From Ardenticatenaceae bacterium (lineage in GTDB: Bacteria > Chloroflexota > Anaerolineae > Promineifilales > Promineifilaceae), in the NCBI GenBank assembly GCA_020634215.1, contig JACKCD010000012.1, positions 56,035 to 120,034 on the forward strand: a stretch of DNA of 64,000 nucleotides, given 5' to 3'. Numbering within the stretch: the stretch's first letter is position 1; each line of letters begins with the position of its first letter. This document shows, piece by piece, positions 1-7,822 of this stretch. The notes beneath the pieces were generated by a model. That model saw nothing but the letters and a program-made list of their open reading frames with translations. It did no database searches and was not told the DNA's origin. The translations under genes and the position numbers were made by a program.

Positions 1-2
1 TT

Positions 3-158
3 CGCCAGGCGCAGCATCTCATCAAACAAAACAAACCCATCGCCGACATCGCTTTTGCTGTTGGCTTTAGCAGCCAAAGCCACCTGACTCGCTGTTTTAA
101 GCGTATCGTCGGCCTTACGCCTGGGCAATACGCCAGACACGTTCAACCAAACAAATAG
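3..158 (+). CDS. AraC-family transcriptional regulator, C-terminal end (partial)
   Basis: Only the last 51 codons are in the window; the gene begins upstream. The translated end contains the second helix-turn-helix of AraC/XylS regulators, with the pattern IADIAFAVGFSSQSHLTRCF followed by K-R-x-V-G-L-T-P-G-Q-Y, the usual end of this DNA-binding domain. The stop TAG is at 156-158, ten bases before the ATG of the LysE exporter gene. The tight spacing suggests either co-transcription or that the regulator controls its neighbour. No effector domain is visible, so the signal it senses cannot be stated. Confidence 0.88.
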   Translation, partial: RQAQHLIKQNKPIADIAFAVGFSSQSHLTRCFKRIVGLTPGQYARHVQPNK

Positions 159-168
159 AGGATTGCCT

Positions 169-762
169 ATGACATTTGCACTTGCTGTTACCTGGTTTCT
201 CACCTTTTTCCCTATCACCATCAGCCCTGGGCCAGCCAACATCCTGCTTTCCTCCACCTCGGCACAACATGGCACACGGCGCACGCTGCCCGTGATGTGG
301 GGCATTGTCGTTGTGTTTGTCCTGCAAATTCTTGCCATTGGCATTGGCATTGGGCAAATTATTTTTCGTTTCCCCACCCTTTTTACTGCGTTCAAAATTA
401 TTGGTGCTGTTTACCTGCTCTATCTGGCATGGCAATTTTTTCGCGCTTCGGGTATGAAGGCCTCAACAGAAACCAAGCTTGGTTTCCGCGAAGGAGCTTT
501 GCTGCAATTTTTCAATTTCAAGGCACTTACGGTGCCGCTCATTATGTACACCCAGTTCCTTGACCCCACAACAGCCACCCGCGCACAAATGATCACGCTA
601 ACAGTAGCACTGTTTGGGTTGATTATTGCCAGTCTATTAGCCTGGGTCGTCGGGGGTTCGCTTTTGCAACGTTTGTTCCAGTCAGATTTTGGGGTGAAAT
701 GGCAGGGAAAGATTTTTGGGGTGCTATTAACGGCCGTTGCCATTTGGGTTTTGTTTAGATAA
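169..762 (+). CDS. LysE/RhtB-family amino-acid exporter
   Basis: A 197-residue protein made almost entirely of hydrophobic helices, the normal length and layout for LysE/RhtB translocators (six membrane segments). The N-terminus carries the family pattern FFPITISPGPANILLSS (residues 12-28), where the Pro-Gly-Pro is typical. Family members export amino acids or related small molecules across the inner membrane; the substrate here is unknown. The ATG at 169 is preceded by GAGG at suitable spacing; a TTG at 163 in the same frame is less likely. The gene ends in GTTTAGATAA after a copy of the decamer AACGGCCGTT at 729. Confidence 0.88.
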   Translation: MTFALAVTWFLTFFPITISPGPANILLSSTSAQHGTRRTLPVMWGIVVVFVLQILAIGIGIGQIIFRFPTLFTAFKIIGAVYLLYLAWQFFRASGMKASTETKLGFREGALLQFFNFKALTVPLIMYTQFLDPTTATRAQMITLTVALFGLIIASLLAWVVGGSLLQRLFQSDFGVKWQGKIFGVLLTAVAIWVLFR

Positions 763-932
763 AGTGCCACTCTCAACCTAATGTTGCTCGCTGACCAAAC
801 TGAAGTATCTTTATATCGTTAGAATTTGTGACCCTTTACGCTAATAGGCGGTCTGAAATAGCAGGCAAAATGCCCATTTATCAGATGACGGTCAGATTCA
901 GCCGAATCTGTACCCAAGATCGAAAAACCTTT

Positions 933-1256
933 ATGGATCAGCAAGAGCAACCACCACAAAAACGAATCGCCATTGATATTCCCAAAGAAGTGACGCCAGT
1001 TTATAGCAATCTGGCCTTTATTAGCCACAAACAAATGGAATTTTTTCTCGACTTCGCCCAAATTTTACCCCATTCGCCCCGTGGCAATATTGTGGCACGA
1101 GCAATTATGACACCACTCCACGCCAAACTGCTGCAAAATGCGCTGGCGCAGAATTTGGCAAAGTATGAGCAACAATTTGGCCCCATCAAACTACCTGGGG
1201 ACACCATGGCCGACCATTTCTTTGGTTTTACCGAGCCGGGCAAACCGGAGGAGTAG
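933..1256 (+). CDS. DUF3467 family protein
   Basis: A 107-residue soluble protein. The core (from about residue 20) reads VYSNLAFISHKQMEFFLDFA and continues with the family pattern of an Arg-Val/Ile-x-x-P-x-H-A-K-x-L segment (IMTPLHAKLLQNAL). This matches DUF3467, a small domain of unknown function often annotated beside regulators. The frame is open from 828, but the conserved part begins after the ATG at 933, which is chosen as start although no clear ribosome site is seen. It lies 6 bases upstream of the translin-family gene, so the two are probably co-transcribed. Confidence 0.78.
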   Translation: MDQQEQPPQKRIAIDIPKEVTPVYSNLAFISHKQMEFFLDFAQILPHSPRGNIVARAIMTPLHAKLLQNALAQNLAKYEQQFGPIKLPGDTMADHFFGFTEPGKPEE

Positions 1257-1262
1257 CAACAG

Positions 1263-1901
1263 ATGGAGCAGCTTGAGCAAACAGTCGAAACCATCCGACA
1301 GCAGTTGGAAGAAATGAACGGTGCGCGGGATGGCGCATACCAGCAGTCGCGCAGCCTGATTAGCTTGTGTGCCCGCACCATTCGCGCCCTACACCGGGAT
1401 GAATGGGTAAAAGCGGAAAAGCTCATGGCCGAGGCACAAGCTGAAGCTAAAGCAATGACAGATGGGGTAGCCGCGTTTCCATCACTCTACCACGCTGGCT
1501 ATACGCAGGACGCACTAAAGGAAGTAGCCGAGGCGTTTTTACTCCATGCAATGCTGCGCGAACGGCCGTTACCCCGCCCCGAAGAGCTAAACATGGAAGC
1601 AACCACCTGGCTCAACGGGCTGGCCGAAGCCGCCACCGAGCTGCGCCGCCGCATTCTCGACATCATCCGCCACGGCCACACCGAGGAAGTGGAGCGGCTG
1701 CTCGACTACATGGATCAAATTTACAGCCTGCTGGTAACAATTGACTTCAACGACAACCTGACCGGCGGGCTGCGCCGCCGCACCGACACCGTCCGCGCCG
1801 TGCTGGAACGCACCCGTGGTGATGTGACCACCAGCCTGCGCCAGGCGCAGTTGGAGGAAGCGTTGAAGGGACTGGAACAGAAGTTGGAAAGTAATCAGTA
1901 A
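1263..1901 (+). CDS. Translin-family protein
   Basis: A 212-residue all-helical protein resembling bacterial and archaeal translin homologues. The C-terminal half carries RRRILDIIRHG and later GGLRRRTDTVRAVLERTRGD, the conserved helix in which Arg, Asp and the Glu-x-x-Arg-Gly-Asp end of translin/TRAX proteins sit. In eukaryotes translin/TRAX (C3PO) binds and cleaves RNA; the role of prokaryotic members is little known. The last codons (ESNQ-stop) are encoded by the left arm of the heptamer hairpin at 1890-1947, so the repeat supplies the stop. The family assignment comes from remembered motifs, so moderate confidence. Confidence 0.72.
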   Translation: MEQLEQTVETIRQQLEEMNGARDGAYQQSRSLISLCARTIRALHRDEWVKAEKLMAEAQAEAKAMTDGVAAFPSLYHAGYTQDALKEVAEAFLLHAMLRERPLPRPEELNMEATTWLNGLAEAATELRRRILDIIRHGHTEEVERLLDYMDQIYSLLVTIDFNDNLTGGLRRRTDTVRAVLERTRGDVTTSLRQAQLEEALKGLEQKLESNQ

Positions 1902-1947
1902 TCAGTAATCAGTACTGGTCACTGATTACTGATTACCGATTACTAAT
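1890..1947. repeat. Heptamer-repeat hairpin, unit AGTAATC
   Basis: Three and a half copies of AGTAATC are followed by a short spacer and inverted copies (ACTGATT / ACCGATT), so the two arms can pair. The hairpin lies between convergent genes and both end inside it: the translin gene at 1901 and the membrane protein at 1926 take their final Asn-Gln-stop from the repeat units. It may act as a bidirectional terminator, though there is no U-tract. Confidence 0.85.
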
Positions 1948-2330
1948 CCCACCCCCAGCCCGGCCAGCAGCCCGGCGACTGCCCACAGCGGCAGTTGTTG
2001 CCATACCCAGATGATTTCGGCGGGGGTGAATTCGGGACCGTGGGCGTGGAGGCCGGTTTTGACGGCCATGGCGAGGAGAGTGAGCAGGCTGCTGCCCGCA
2101 CCAAAGAGAAGGCCAACAACGGCCGTTTTTCCCAGCCACCACCCCAACGACAACGCCCGCCCTGCCCCATACCTGTGCCAGCCGTGTGCCAACAAAACGG
2201 CCGTTGTTGCCACCCCCATGCCCACCGCCCGGTGCAAATTCCCTTCAAGGGGAATCCAGACGAGGGTAGAGAGGAGATAAACGGCCGTTAATCCCCGCAA
2301 ACCCCAAAGTTGTTTTCCCACCTGAATCAT
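1926..2330 (-). CDS. Small hydrophobic membrane protein, unknown function
   Basis: A 134-residue protein with about four hydrophobic segments (residues 10-30, 33-52, 62-90 and 108-132). Not recognised as a known family. The C-terminal helix is Gly/Leu/Val rich and ends ...IGNQ, with the last codons lying in the heptamer hairpin shared with the convergent translin gene. Two copies of the host decamer lie inside the gene, coding KTAV and TTAV. Its long open frame on the minus strand is preferred over overlapping plus-strand frames, which are Arg/Pro-rich shadows. Confidence 0.6.
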   Translation of the reverse strand: MIQVGKQLWGLRGLTAVYLLSTLVWIPLEGNLHRAVGMGVATTAVLLAHGWHRYGAGRALSLGWWLGKTAVVGLLFGAGSSLLTLLAMAVKTGLHAHGPEFTPAEIIWVWQQLPLWAVAGLLAGLGVGLVIGNQ

Positions 2331-2450
2331 GCTAAAACCTACCCATTACTAATCCATTTTAAAAAGACACCATGAACAGCGGCGTAACAGGTCACAAACA
2401 AACACCCAAACCCATCCGCGTTCGTCCGTGTCCATTCGAGGAGGAAACCA

Positions 2451-2783
2451 ATGGCATCCATTACTGTAGATGGCAAAACCTTTGAAGCCCCGGACGGCAA
2501 ACGCCTTATCCTGGCTCTCATTGACGAAGGCATTGACATGCTGCATCGCTGCGGTGGCAACGCTCGCTGCACCACCTGCCGCGTCACCTTCAGCGAAGGG
2601 GAACCTGAAAGTTACCATCCCCGTGAGCAAGCCAAGCTGGAAAGCAACGGGGCTATGGGGCAATATCGTCTTTCTTGTCACATTCCCTGCGAAGGCCACA
2701 TGGCAGTTGAAGCCCCCAACCGCTTTTCCACCAGCGGCCTCTCAGACCCTGGCCCCCGCCCTGATGACGAAATACCGGCCTGA
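2451..2783 (+). CDS. 2Fe-2S ferredoxin
   Basis: A 110-residue plant-type ferredoxin. The cluster ligands are seen in CGGNARCTTC (residues 34-43: C-x5-C-x2-C) and a fourth Cys in YRLSCH about residue 76. This is a one-electron carrier for soluble oxidoreductases in the cytoplasm. A good ribosome site, GAGGAGG, lies at about 2438-2445, spaced correctly for the ATG at 2451. The C-terminus has a short Pro-rich tail after the cluster domain. No partner reductase lies next to it; the neighbours are unrelated membrane proteins. Confidence 0.92.
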   Translation: MASITVDGKTFEAPDGKRLILALIDEGIDMLHRCGGNARCTTCRVTFSEGEPESYHPREQAKLESNGAMGQYRLSCHIPCEGHMAVEAPNRFSTSGLSDPGPRPDDEIPA

Positions 2784-2862
2784 TCGGTAAACAGTAATCG
2801 GTAATCGGTAATCAGTACTGTCCACTAATAACTAATAACTGATTACGGCTTACTGATAACTG
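2784..2862. repeat. Heptamer-repeat hairpin, units GGTAATC / AGTAATC
   Basis: Tandem AGTAATC and GGTAATC units (2790-2818) face inverted units ACTAATA, ACTGATT and ACTGATA (2823-2860). It lies directly after the ferredoxin stop and before the convergent DUF4230 gene, and has the same architecture as the hairpin at 1890-1947. Next to it (2868-2898) is CGCAAAGCGG, a short motif also found inside the other repeat family at 63919 and, as CGCGAAGCGG, at 26261. Confidence 0.8.
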
Positions 2863-2894
2863 TCTCCCGTACGCAAAGCGGTCATACAACGACA

Positions 2895-3620
2895 TTACGG
2901 ATTCGGAATAGGCGTAACGGCAAACCCCTTCGGCACCGGCTGCTCATACGGCGGCGGAACCGGAGGGGTTTCCTCCATAAAAACCACGTTTTCAAAGCCT
3001 AACCCCCGCAAAAAATTTTCCATATACGCTTGTGCATTCTCATTGGCTCTGGCTAATAGTTCACTCGACTGCGCCGCTTCCACAATAGCATCTTCCGCCT
3101 CACGGCGCACCTGGGTTTCTAATTCAGGGTCAGCACGGGTAAACAGCCCCGTATCGCGGTCGGCAACGTAGGAACGGTCGGTATCCAACACAGGCAGATC
3201 GGTAAACAACTCCGCTTCGGGCAAGTGTACCCACACCGTTTTCGGGTCAACCACCTGCAAATCCTCGGCACGCATGGCCGACATATCTACCCCAGCTACC
3301 ACTTTGCCATAGGCCACAAAGATGAGCTTCTCACCCAGTGCCCCCCACAACACATCGGTATTGGATTCGGCCGTGACGACCTTCTCCAGCTCGTAGGAGG
3401 CGGTTTCCAGCCGCGCCAAATCTTTGATTTCCAAAACGATGGTCGTAGGGCTGGGCAAGATTTCGGGGGTCACAGGCAGCACAATTTGGCGGAACAAATT
3501 GCCCACTGGTTCTAAGATGGCATTGTCCACGGCTTGCGCCCCGCGCACGAAGGTATAAATGGCAAAAGCACTTACAGCAAAGAAAATGATGAGAAAAAGA
3601 TAGGCGAGTTTGCGTAACAT
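2895..3620 (-). CDS. DUF4230 family membrane-anchored protein
   Basis: A 241-residue protein with one N-terminal hydrophobic segment (residues 5-28) and an extracytoplasmic domain. The domain pattern LARLETASYELEKVVTAE followed by L(I/V)FVAYGKVVAGVD fits DUF4230, whose function is unknown. The start is placed at the ATG at 3620 because AAGGAG lies six bases upstream; an earlier in-frame start at 3647 lacks such a site. The C-terminus is Pro-rich. The gene stands alone between repeats, so context gives no clue to function. Confidence 0.75.
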   Translation of the reverse strand: MLRKLAYLFLIIFFAVSAFAIYTFVRGAQAVDNAILEPVGNLFRQIVLPVTPEILPSPTTIVLEIKDLARLETASYELEKVVTAESNTDVLWGALGEKLIFVAYGKVVAGVDMSAMRAEDLQVVDPKTVWVHLPEAELFTDLPVLDTDRSYVADRDTGLFTRADPELETQVRREAEDAIVEAAQSSELLARANENAQAYMENFLRGLGFENVVFMEETPPVPPPYEQPVPKGFAVTPIPNP

Positions 3621-3689
3621 CTGCATCTCCTTGTAAATAGGGAGCAAGTTATCTGGATATTGCTCAGTACATCAGAAAAATCAGGATAA

Positions 3690-3715
3690 TCTGCGTCCCA
3701 ATTTCTTATCTTTTG
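3690..3715. repeat. Half copy of the GGACGCAGATT element
   Basis: A stretch reading ATCAGGATAATCTGCGTCCCAA matches the right arm of the fuller elements at 26236, 36268 and 63893. Only one arm is recognisable here. It lies upstream of the DUF4230 gene and is followed by a decamer copy (3724-3733). Confidence 0.6.
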
Positions 3716-3781
3716 GACGTGCAAACGGCCGTTTTTGTCACCCCGTTTGCATCAACGTTGCGTTAGAGGAAAATTATACCC

Positions 3782-4066
3782 ATGTTCATTGCAACGTGTG
3801 TGATTACCCTCAGCTTGGAAGGAGCGTTTTCGCTCAAGGATAAACGTAGCGTCGTTAAATCCATTTTGGCCCGGCTGCCGCGCCAGTTCAACGTCGCCGT
3901 GGCCGAAGTGGATCATCAGGATGTGTGGCAAACGGCCGTTATCGCCCTTGTCACCGTCGGCAACGACAAAGGCTACCTCCACGGCCTGCTAGAAAAAGCC
4001 GTCGCCTGGATCGAAGACCAGCGCCCCGATGCACCCATAGACAGCTATTATATCGAATTTCGGTAA
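3782..4066 (+). CDS. DUF503 (YlxP-like) protein
   Basis: A 94-residue protein matching the DUF503 family in length and pattern: an N-terminal beta strand ending SLEGAFSLKDKRSVVKSIL (residues 10-28), then FNVAVAEVDHQDVWQTAVIALVTV, with the conserved Lys-Asp-Lys-Arg and Glu-Val-Asp positions. Family members are small ferredoxin-like-fold proteins, often near ribosome-maturation genes; the role is not established. The codons for TAV around residue 51 lie in a decamer copy. The gene ends 6 bases before the ATG of the large membrane protein gene. Confidence 0.85.
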   Translation: MFIATCVITLSLEGAFSLKDKRSVVKSILARLPRQFNVAVAEVDHQDVWQTAVIALVTVGNDKGYLHGLLEKAVAWIEDQRPDAPIDSYYIEFR

Positions 4067-4072
4067 CAGTTT

Positions 4073-6541
4073 ATGAGCAATCATACAAACCTAAAGACCT
4101 CAAAGGTTTTAAAAACCTTTGAGGTTTGGCAAATTTTTTCCGTCGTCCTTTTCACCCTCGCGCTTCTCCTTATCTTCATGCCACCCGCCGCCGCCCAAGA
4201 AGAAAGCGACAGCGGCATCGAAATGAGCGTTCGCGCTGGTTTTGATGGCTACTACAAGCAGGAATATTGGCTACCCGTTCATGTCACCGTTGCCAACAGC
4301 GGCTCCGGCTTTTCCGGTAGCCTGCAAATCAAAACGGGTAGCGAATTGACCAACGATGAGGTGATCTACAGCGCCCCCATTGACCTGCCCACCCAATCCA
4401 ACAAGCGGCTAACCATCTACATTTTCCTGACTAATTTGACAGAACGGGTGACGGCGGAGTTGGTGGACAACAACGGCCGTTTACGCCACACCACCCCCAG
4501 CAACCCCATGCGAAACTGGTCGCTGCAAGGGCGGCTCTACGGGGTCATCAGCCCCAAGCCGGATGAATTCACCTTTTTGGAAGATGCGATTAACGTGGAC
4601 GCAGGAACGGCCGTTGCCGTTCTCACCTTCGACGACCTGCCCGACCTGGCGGCCGGCTGGCAGCCGCTCGATGTGCTGGTCATCAACGACAGCGACAGCG
4701 ACACCCTCAGCGGCGACCAGCGCACCGCCCTGGCGCAATGGGTCAACAACGGCGGCCAGCTTGTGGTCACGGGCGGCCCCGGCTGGCAAAAAACCACCAC
4801 CGCCCTGGCCGACTTGCTCCCCGTCACCGTCAGCGGCAGCGAAAGCCGCACCGACCTGCCCGGCCTGGCCGAACAGGTCAGCATTCCCTTCCGCGACGCC
4901 GGCCCCTACATCGTTGCCAGCAGCAGCCTCCGCAGCGGCGGCGAGGCCATCTACCACGAAGACGGCCTGCCGCTGGTGGCACGCCGCAGTTGGGGGCGCG
5001 GCACCGTCTACTTCCTCGCTCTCGACCCCACCCTGGCTCCCTTGCTCGATTGGGACGGCAGCAACCGCATTTGGGCCGATATGGCGCGTACCCAGCCCGG
5101 TTTACAGCCGTGGGGATTGGGGGTGCAAAATTATTATGCGGCACAAACGGCCGTTAGCAGCCTCCCCTCTCTTGTCCTCCCCTCCTTCACCGGCCTCATC
5201 ATCTTTCTCCTCGCCTACATCGCCCTCATCGGCCCCGTCAACTACCTCGTCCTCAAACGGCTAGAGCGGCGCGAACTGGCCTGGGTCACCATCCCTGCCA
5301 TCGTTGCCGTCTTCACCATCGGCACCTATCTCACCGGCTTCCAGCTAAAGGGCAACGACACCATCATCAACCAAATGTCGGTCATCTATGGTCAGCTTGG
5401 CGATGGCGATGCCCTCACTCTGCAAAGCCTGATTGGCCTCTACTCGCCGCGCCGCACCACCTACAACCTCACCTTGCCCGGCAGCAGCACCGTTCGCCCC
5501 ATTAATGATGGTTTCACCTCGTTAGACAACCGCTTCGACAGCATCGGCCGCAGCCTCAACACTACCGTCAACAATATCCGCACCGATGTCGGCGGCATCA
5601 AAACCTTTTTGGCTGAAGGCACCACCCCCGCCCCGCCCATCACCGCCCAAGCCGCCCTCGCGCTGGTGGAAAACCAGCTTCAGCTTAACGTCACGCTGCA
5701 AAACAACAGCTCCATTGAGCTAGAAAAGGCAGCACTGCTGTTTGGTGATGCCATCATCCCACTAGGCACGCTTTCCGCCGGCGAGGAGGCCAGCGTCGGT
5801 CAGCGCATCGGCCAAACCAGCGCCGAACGGGATGCCGGGCTGCCCATCCTCACCCCCGACCGAGGGGCGCGTTCACCCCTTTCCAGCAGCCCAGAAATTT
5901 TGCTGGGAACGGCCGATTATTACAACGACCCCGAAGCATACCCGCGCTGGCAACTGCTGCAAGCCATCGAGACCTCCGGCGGGCTGTTCCTCAACAGCAC
6001 CCTCGCCACCAACGTCGTCACCCTCATCGCCTGGACGGCCGAACCAAAACTGGAGGTGGAGCTAGATCGCCCCTTTGAAACGCTGGCAACCACCCTCTAC
6101 CTGCTCGACATTCCCGTGGCGCAAACAACGCTTGCCGGGCAAAACCTCACCGTCCCCTTCACCTTCATCAACTGGCGCGTCCTAGATTCGCAGGATGTGT
6201 TTGAGCCATCCATTCGCAACCTCTATTTGGCTGGGGGACGGGTAGATTTTGAATATCAGCCCCGCGCCGAATTTGCCGCTCTTCGCACCACCCATCTCAA
6301 CATTGTGCTAAACAACCAAGACCCCGCCACGCGCCAGCCGCCGCCCGACCTGAGCCTGTGGGATTGGGCGCAGGAGGCGTGGGTGCCGGTGGAGGGGGTG
6401 GTGTGGGGAGAAACGGCCGTTTCCAACCCCACCCGCTTTGTCTCCCCCGCCAACGCCGCCCGCCTCCGCGTCGAAGATGCCAGCCTGCTGGGGGTAGATG
6501 TTCGGGACGTGTATCTGGTGTTTACGGGGAACTTGGAATAA
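4073..6541 (+). CDS. Large exported membrane protein with glutamine-amidotransferase-like domain
   Basis: An 822-residue protein. A signal peptide (residues about 18-41, ending PAAAQ) precedes an Ig-like beta domain. Around residues 170-330 an amidotransferase-like Rossmann domain includes DVLVINDSDSDTLSGDQRTA and QLVVTGGPGW. Two membrane helices follow at about 365-425, then a second beta-rich domain. Such proteins occur beside MoxR and ABC-2 exporter genes in Chloroflexota and Actinobacteria; the function is unknown. Its likely partners are the genes at 11.7-18.1 kb, now separated by acquired DNA. A degenerate copy of its last ~140 bases lies at 7306-7445. Confidence 0.7.
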   Translation: MSNHTNLKTSKVLKTFEVWQIFSVVLFTLALLLIFMPPAAAQEESDSGIEMSVRAGFDGYYKQEYWLPVHVTVANSGSGFSGSLQIKTGSELTNDEVIYSAPIDLPTQSNKRLTIYIFLTNLTERVTAELVDNNGRLRHTTPSNPMRNWSLQGRLYGVISPKPDEFTFLEDAINVDAGTAVAVLTFDDLPDLAAGWQPLDVLVINDSDSDTLSGDQRTALAQWVNNGGQLVVTGGPGWQKTTTALADLLPVTVSGSESRTDLPGLAEQVSIPFRDAGPYIVASSSLRSGGEAIYHEDGLPLVARRSWGRGTVYFLALDPTLAPLLDWDGSNRIWADMARTQPGLQPWGLGVQNYYAAQTAVSSLPSLVLPSFTGLIIFLLAYIALIGPVNYLVLKRLERRELAWVTIPAIVAVFTIGTYLTGFQLKGNDTIINQMSVIYGQLGDGDALTLQSLIGLYSPRRTTYNLTLPGSSTVRPINDGFTSLDNRFDSIGRSLNTTVNNIRTDVGGIKTFLAEGTTPAPPITAQAALALVENQLQLNVTLQNNSSIELEKAALLFGDAIIPLGTLSAGEEASVGQRIGQTSAERDAGLPILTPDRGARSPLSSSPEILLGTADYYNDPEAYPRWQLLQAIETSGGLFLNSTLATNVVTLIAWTAEPKLEVELDRPFETLATTLYLLDIPVAQTTLAGQNLTVPFTFINWRVLDSQDVFEPSIRNLYLAGGRVDFEYQPRAEFAALRTTHLNIVLNNQDPATRQPPPDLSLWDWAQEAWVPVEGVVWGETAVSNPTRFVSPANAARLRVEDASLLGVDVRDVYLVFTGNLE
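4097..4125. repeat. Perfect 14-bp inverted repeat in the 5' coding region
   Basis: ACCTCAAAGGTTTT and AAAACCTTTGAGGT are separated by one base. The hairpin lies at codons 9-18 of the large membrane protein, before the hydrophobic part of its signal peptide. Such CCTCAAAGG...CCTTTGAGG hairpins are common dispersed repeats in bacteria. In mRNA it would fold just after the start codon and could limit translation, but this is inference. Confidence 0.85.
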
Positions 6542-6547
6542 CACCAC

Positions 6548-7282
6548 ATGCAATATCAATACGCCACCAGCCAGCAGTCGTACAGTGATTTTGCCGGAGG
6601 TCGTGTTCTCCACACCTTTCCTGGCTACCCCGCCTTTCCCGTGCGGCTGGTGAGCGAGTTGTTCCAACGGGCTTTGGCACATTGGCGAAGGATAAACGGC
6701 CGTTTATCCCCCATCACCCTCTATGACCCCTGCTGCGGAGCCGCCTACCACTTGGCCGTCCTGGGCTTGCTGCACGGCCGCGACATTGGCACCCTCATCG
6801 CCTCCGACATTGACACCAACATCCTCACGCTCGCTCGGCGCAACCTAAGCCTGCTTACGCCAGTTGGCATGGCACAGCGCATCGGCGAAATCGAGCAGCT
6901 TATTGCTGCCTATGACAAACCCTCACACCATGAAGCCCTGCACAGCGCTCAGCGGCTCCAGCAAATGCTGCCCGCCTCGGCAATCTCGACCCATCATCTC
7001 TTTACCGCTGACTTATTTCAACCTGCTCTGCGCCCCTCGTCCATTGATCTGCTTTTTGCTGATGTACCCTATGGCATGATGACACAGTGGCAAGTAGGCA
7101 ATTCAGCCGCTGATTACTCCCCCATCCATGACTTGCTGGTGCATTTACGGCCGTTTGTCACCCCGCAAACCATTGTTGTTATTGCCAGCAACAAACAGCA
7201 AAAAGCCGCCCATTCAGCCTACCGCCGTTTGGAACACCTCCGTGCGGGCAAGCGGCAAATCTTTCTCTTGCAGCCTGTTTGA
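6548..7282 (+). CDS. AviRa-like 23S rRNA methyltransferase
   Basis: A 244-residue SAM-dependent methyltransferase resembling AviRa, the 23S rRNA guanosine methyltransferase that gives avilamycin resistance in Streptomyces. Shared features include RVLHTFPGYPAFPVRL (residues 19-34), the SAM-binding motif I YDPCCGAAYHLAVLGLL (58-74), ASDIDTNILTLARRNL (84-99) and the catalytic loop LLFADVPYG (residues 175-183). The gene starts six bases after the stop of the large membrane protein and is flanked by direct copies of that gene's 3' end. It may modify the host ribosome or protect against orthosomycins. Identification rests on remembered AviRa motifs. Confidence 0.75.
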   Translation: MQYQYATSQQSYSDFAGGRVLHTFPGYPAFPVRLVSELFQRALAHWRRINGRLSPITLYDPCCGAAYHLAVLGLLHGRDIGTLIASDIDTNILTLARRNLSLLTPVGMAQRIGEIEQLIAAYDKPSHHEALHSAQRLQQMLPASAISTHHLFTADLFQPALRPSSIDLLFADVPYGMMTQWQVGNSAADYSPIHDLLVHLRPFVTPQTIVVIASNKQQKAAHSAYRRLEHLRAGKRQIFLLQPV

Positions 7283-7305
7283 GTGTGCATGATGGTTTTT
7301 CTAAA

Positions 7306-7445
7306 GGTGGTGTGGGAAACGGCCGTTTCCCACACACCCCGCTTCGTCTCCCCGCCAACGCCGCCCGCCTTCGCGTCGAAGATGCCAGCCTGCTGGGGTG
7401 GACATTCGGGATGTATATTTGGTGTTTACGGGAAACTTGGAGTGA
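7306..7445 (+). pseudogene. Decayed duplicate of the 3' end of the large membrane protein gene
   Basis: These ~140 bases align almost throughout with 6398-6541, including the segments GCGTCGAAGATGCCAGCCTG and GTGTTTACGGG and the final ACTTGGA plus stop (TGA here, TAA in the parent). Several one-base deletions break the frame. The copy contains an extended 26-nt perfect palindrome (7310-7335) around the host decamer. It marks either a direct repeat created when the methyltransferase gene arrived or the last trace of a tandem paralogue. Confidence 0.85.
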
Positions 7446-7822
7446 AAACTAGTATTGGGACAAGGTTAACAATATCTCACAGGATTGGCAGTAACCATCT
7501 GTAAACCCTGGAGACAAGTTATAAGCTTGCTCGTAGGAGACAATATCACAACTTCCTCTTGTGATCTGCCGCATTGGTCTCTATACTTAGCTAAAATTAC
7601 AGTTAGCGAGAAATCTGCCTTATGATATTGTTGGGCAAAATCCCATTTTCAGCTTGTCCAGCAACGTTTACAAGTATATGTGCCATTTAAGCAAAATGCA
7701 TAGTATTAAGACTAGCTTCAAATTTATCCTGTATTCATACGATATGACAAGTTTTAGATACATTATTATGTAGAGTACCTGTAGTTATTGTTTTCTCCTT
7801 TTGAAATCAAAGAACAACCACC
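7446..7822. other. AT-rich spacer before the defence-like block
   Basis: About 375 bases without a gene. Base composition shifts to clearly AT-rich at 7446 and stays so to about 11640. The promoter of the three following genes should lie here, but no convincing -35/-10 pair could be picked out. No decamer, heptamer hairpin or inverted repeat was seen. Confidence 0.6.

Noticed and set aside
4738..5157. Arg/His-rich open frame inside the 822-residue protein gene
   Set aside because: It is a frame shadow of high-GC coding sequence, with amino acid composition typical of such shadows.
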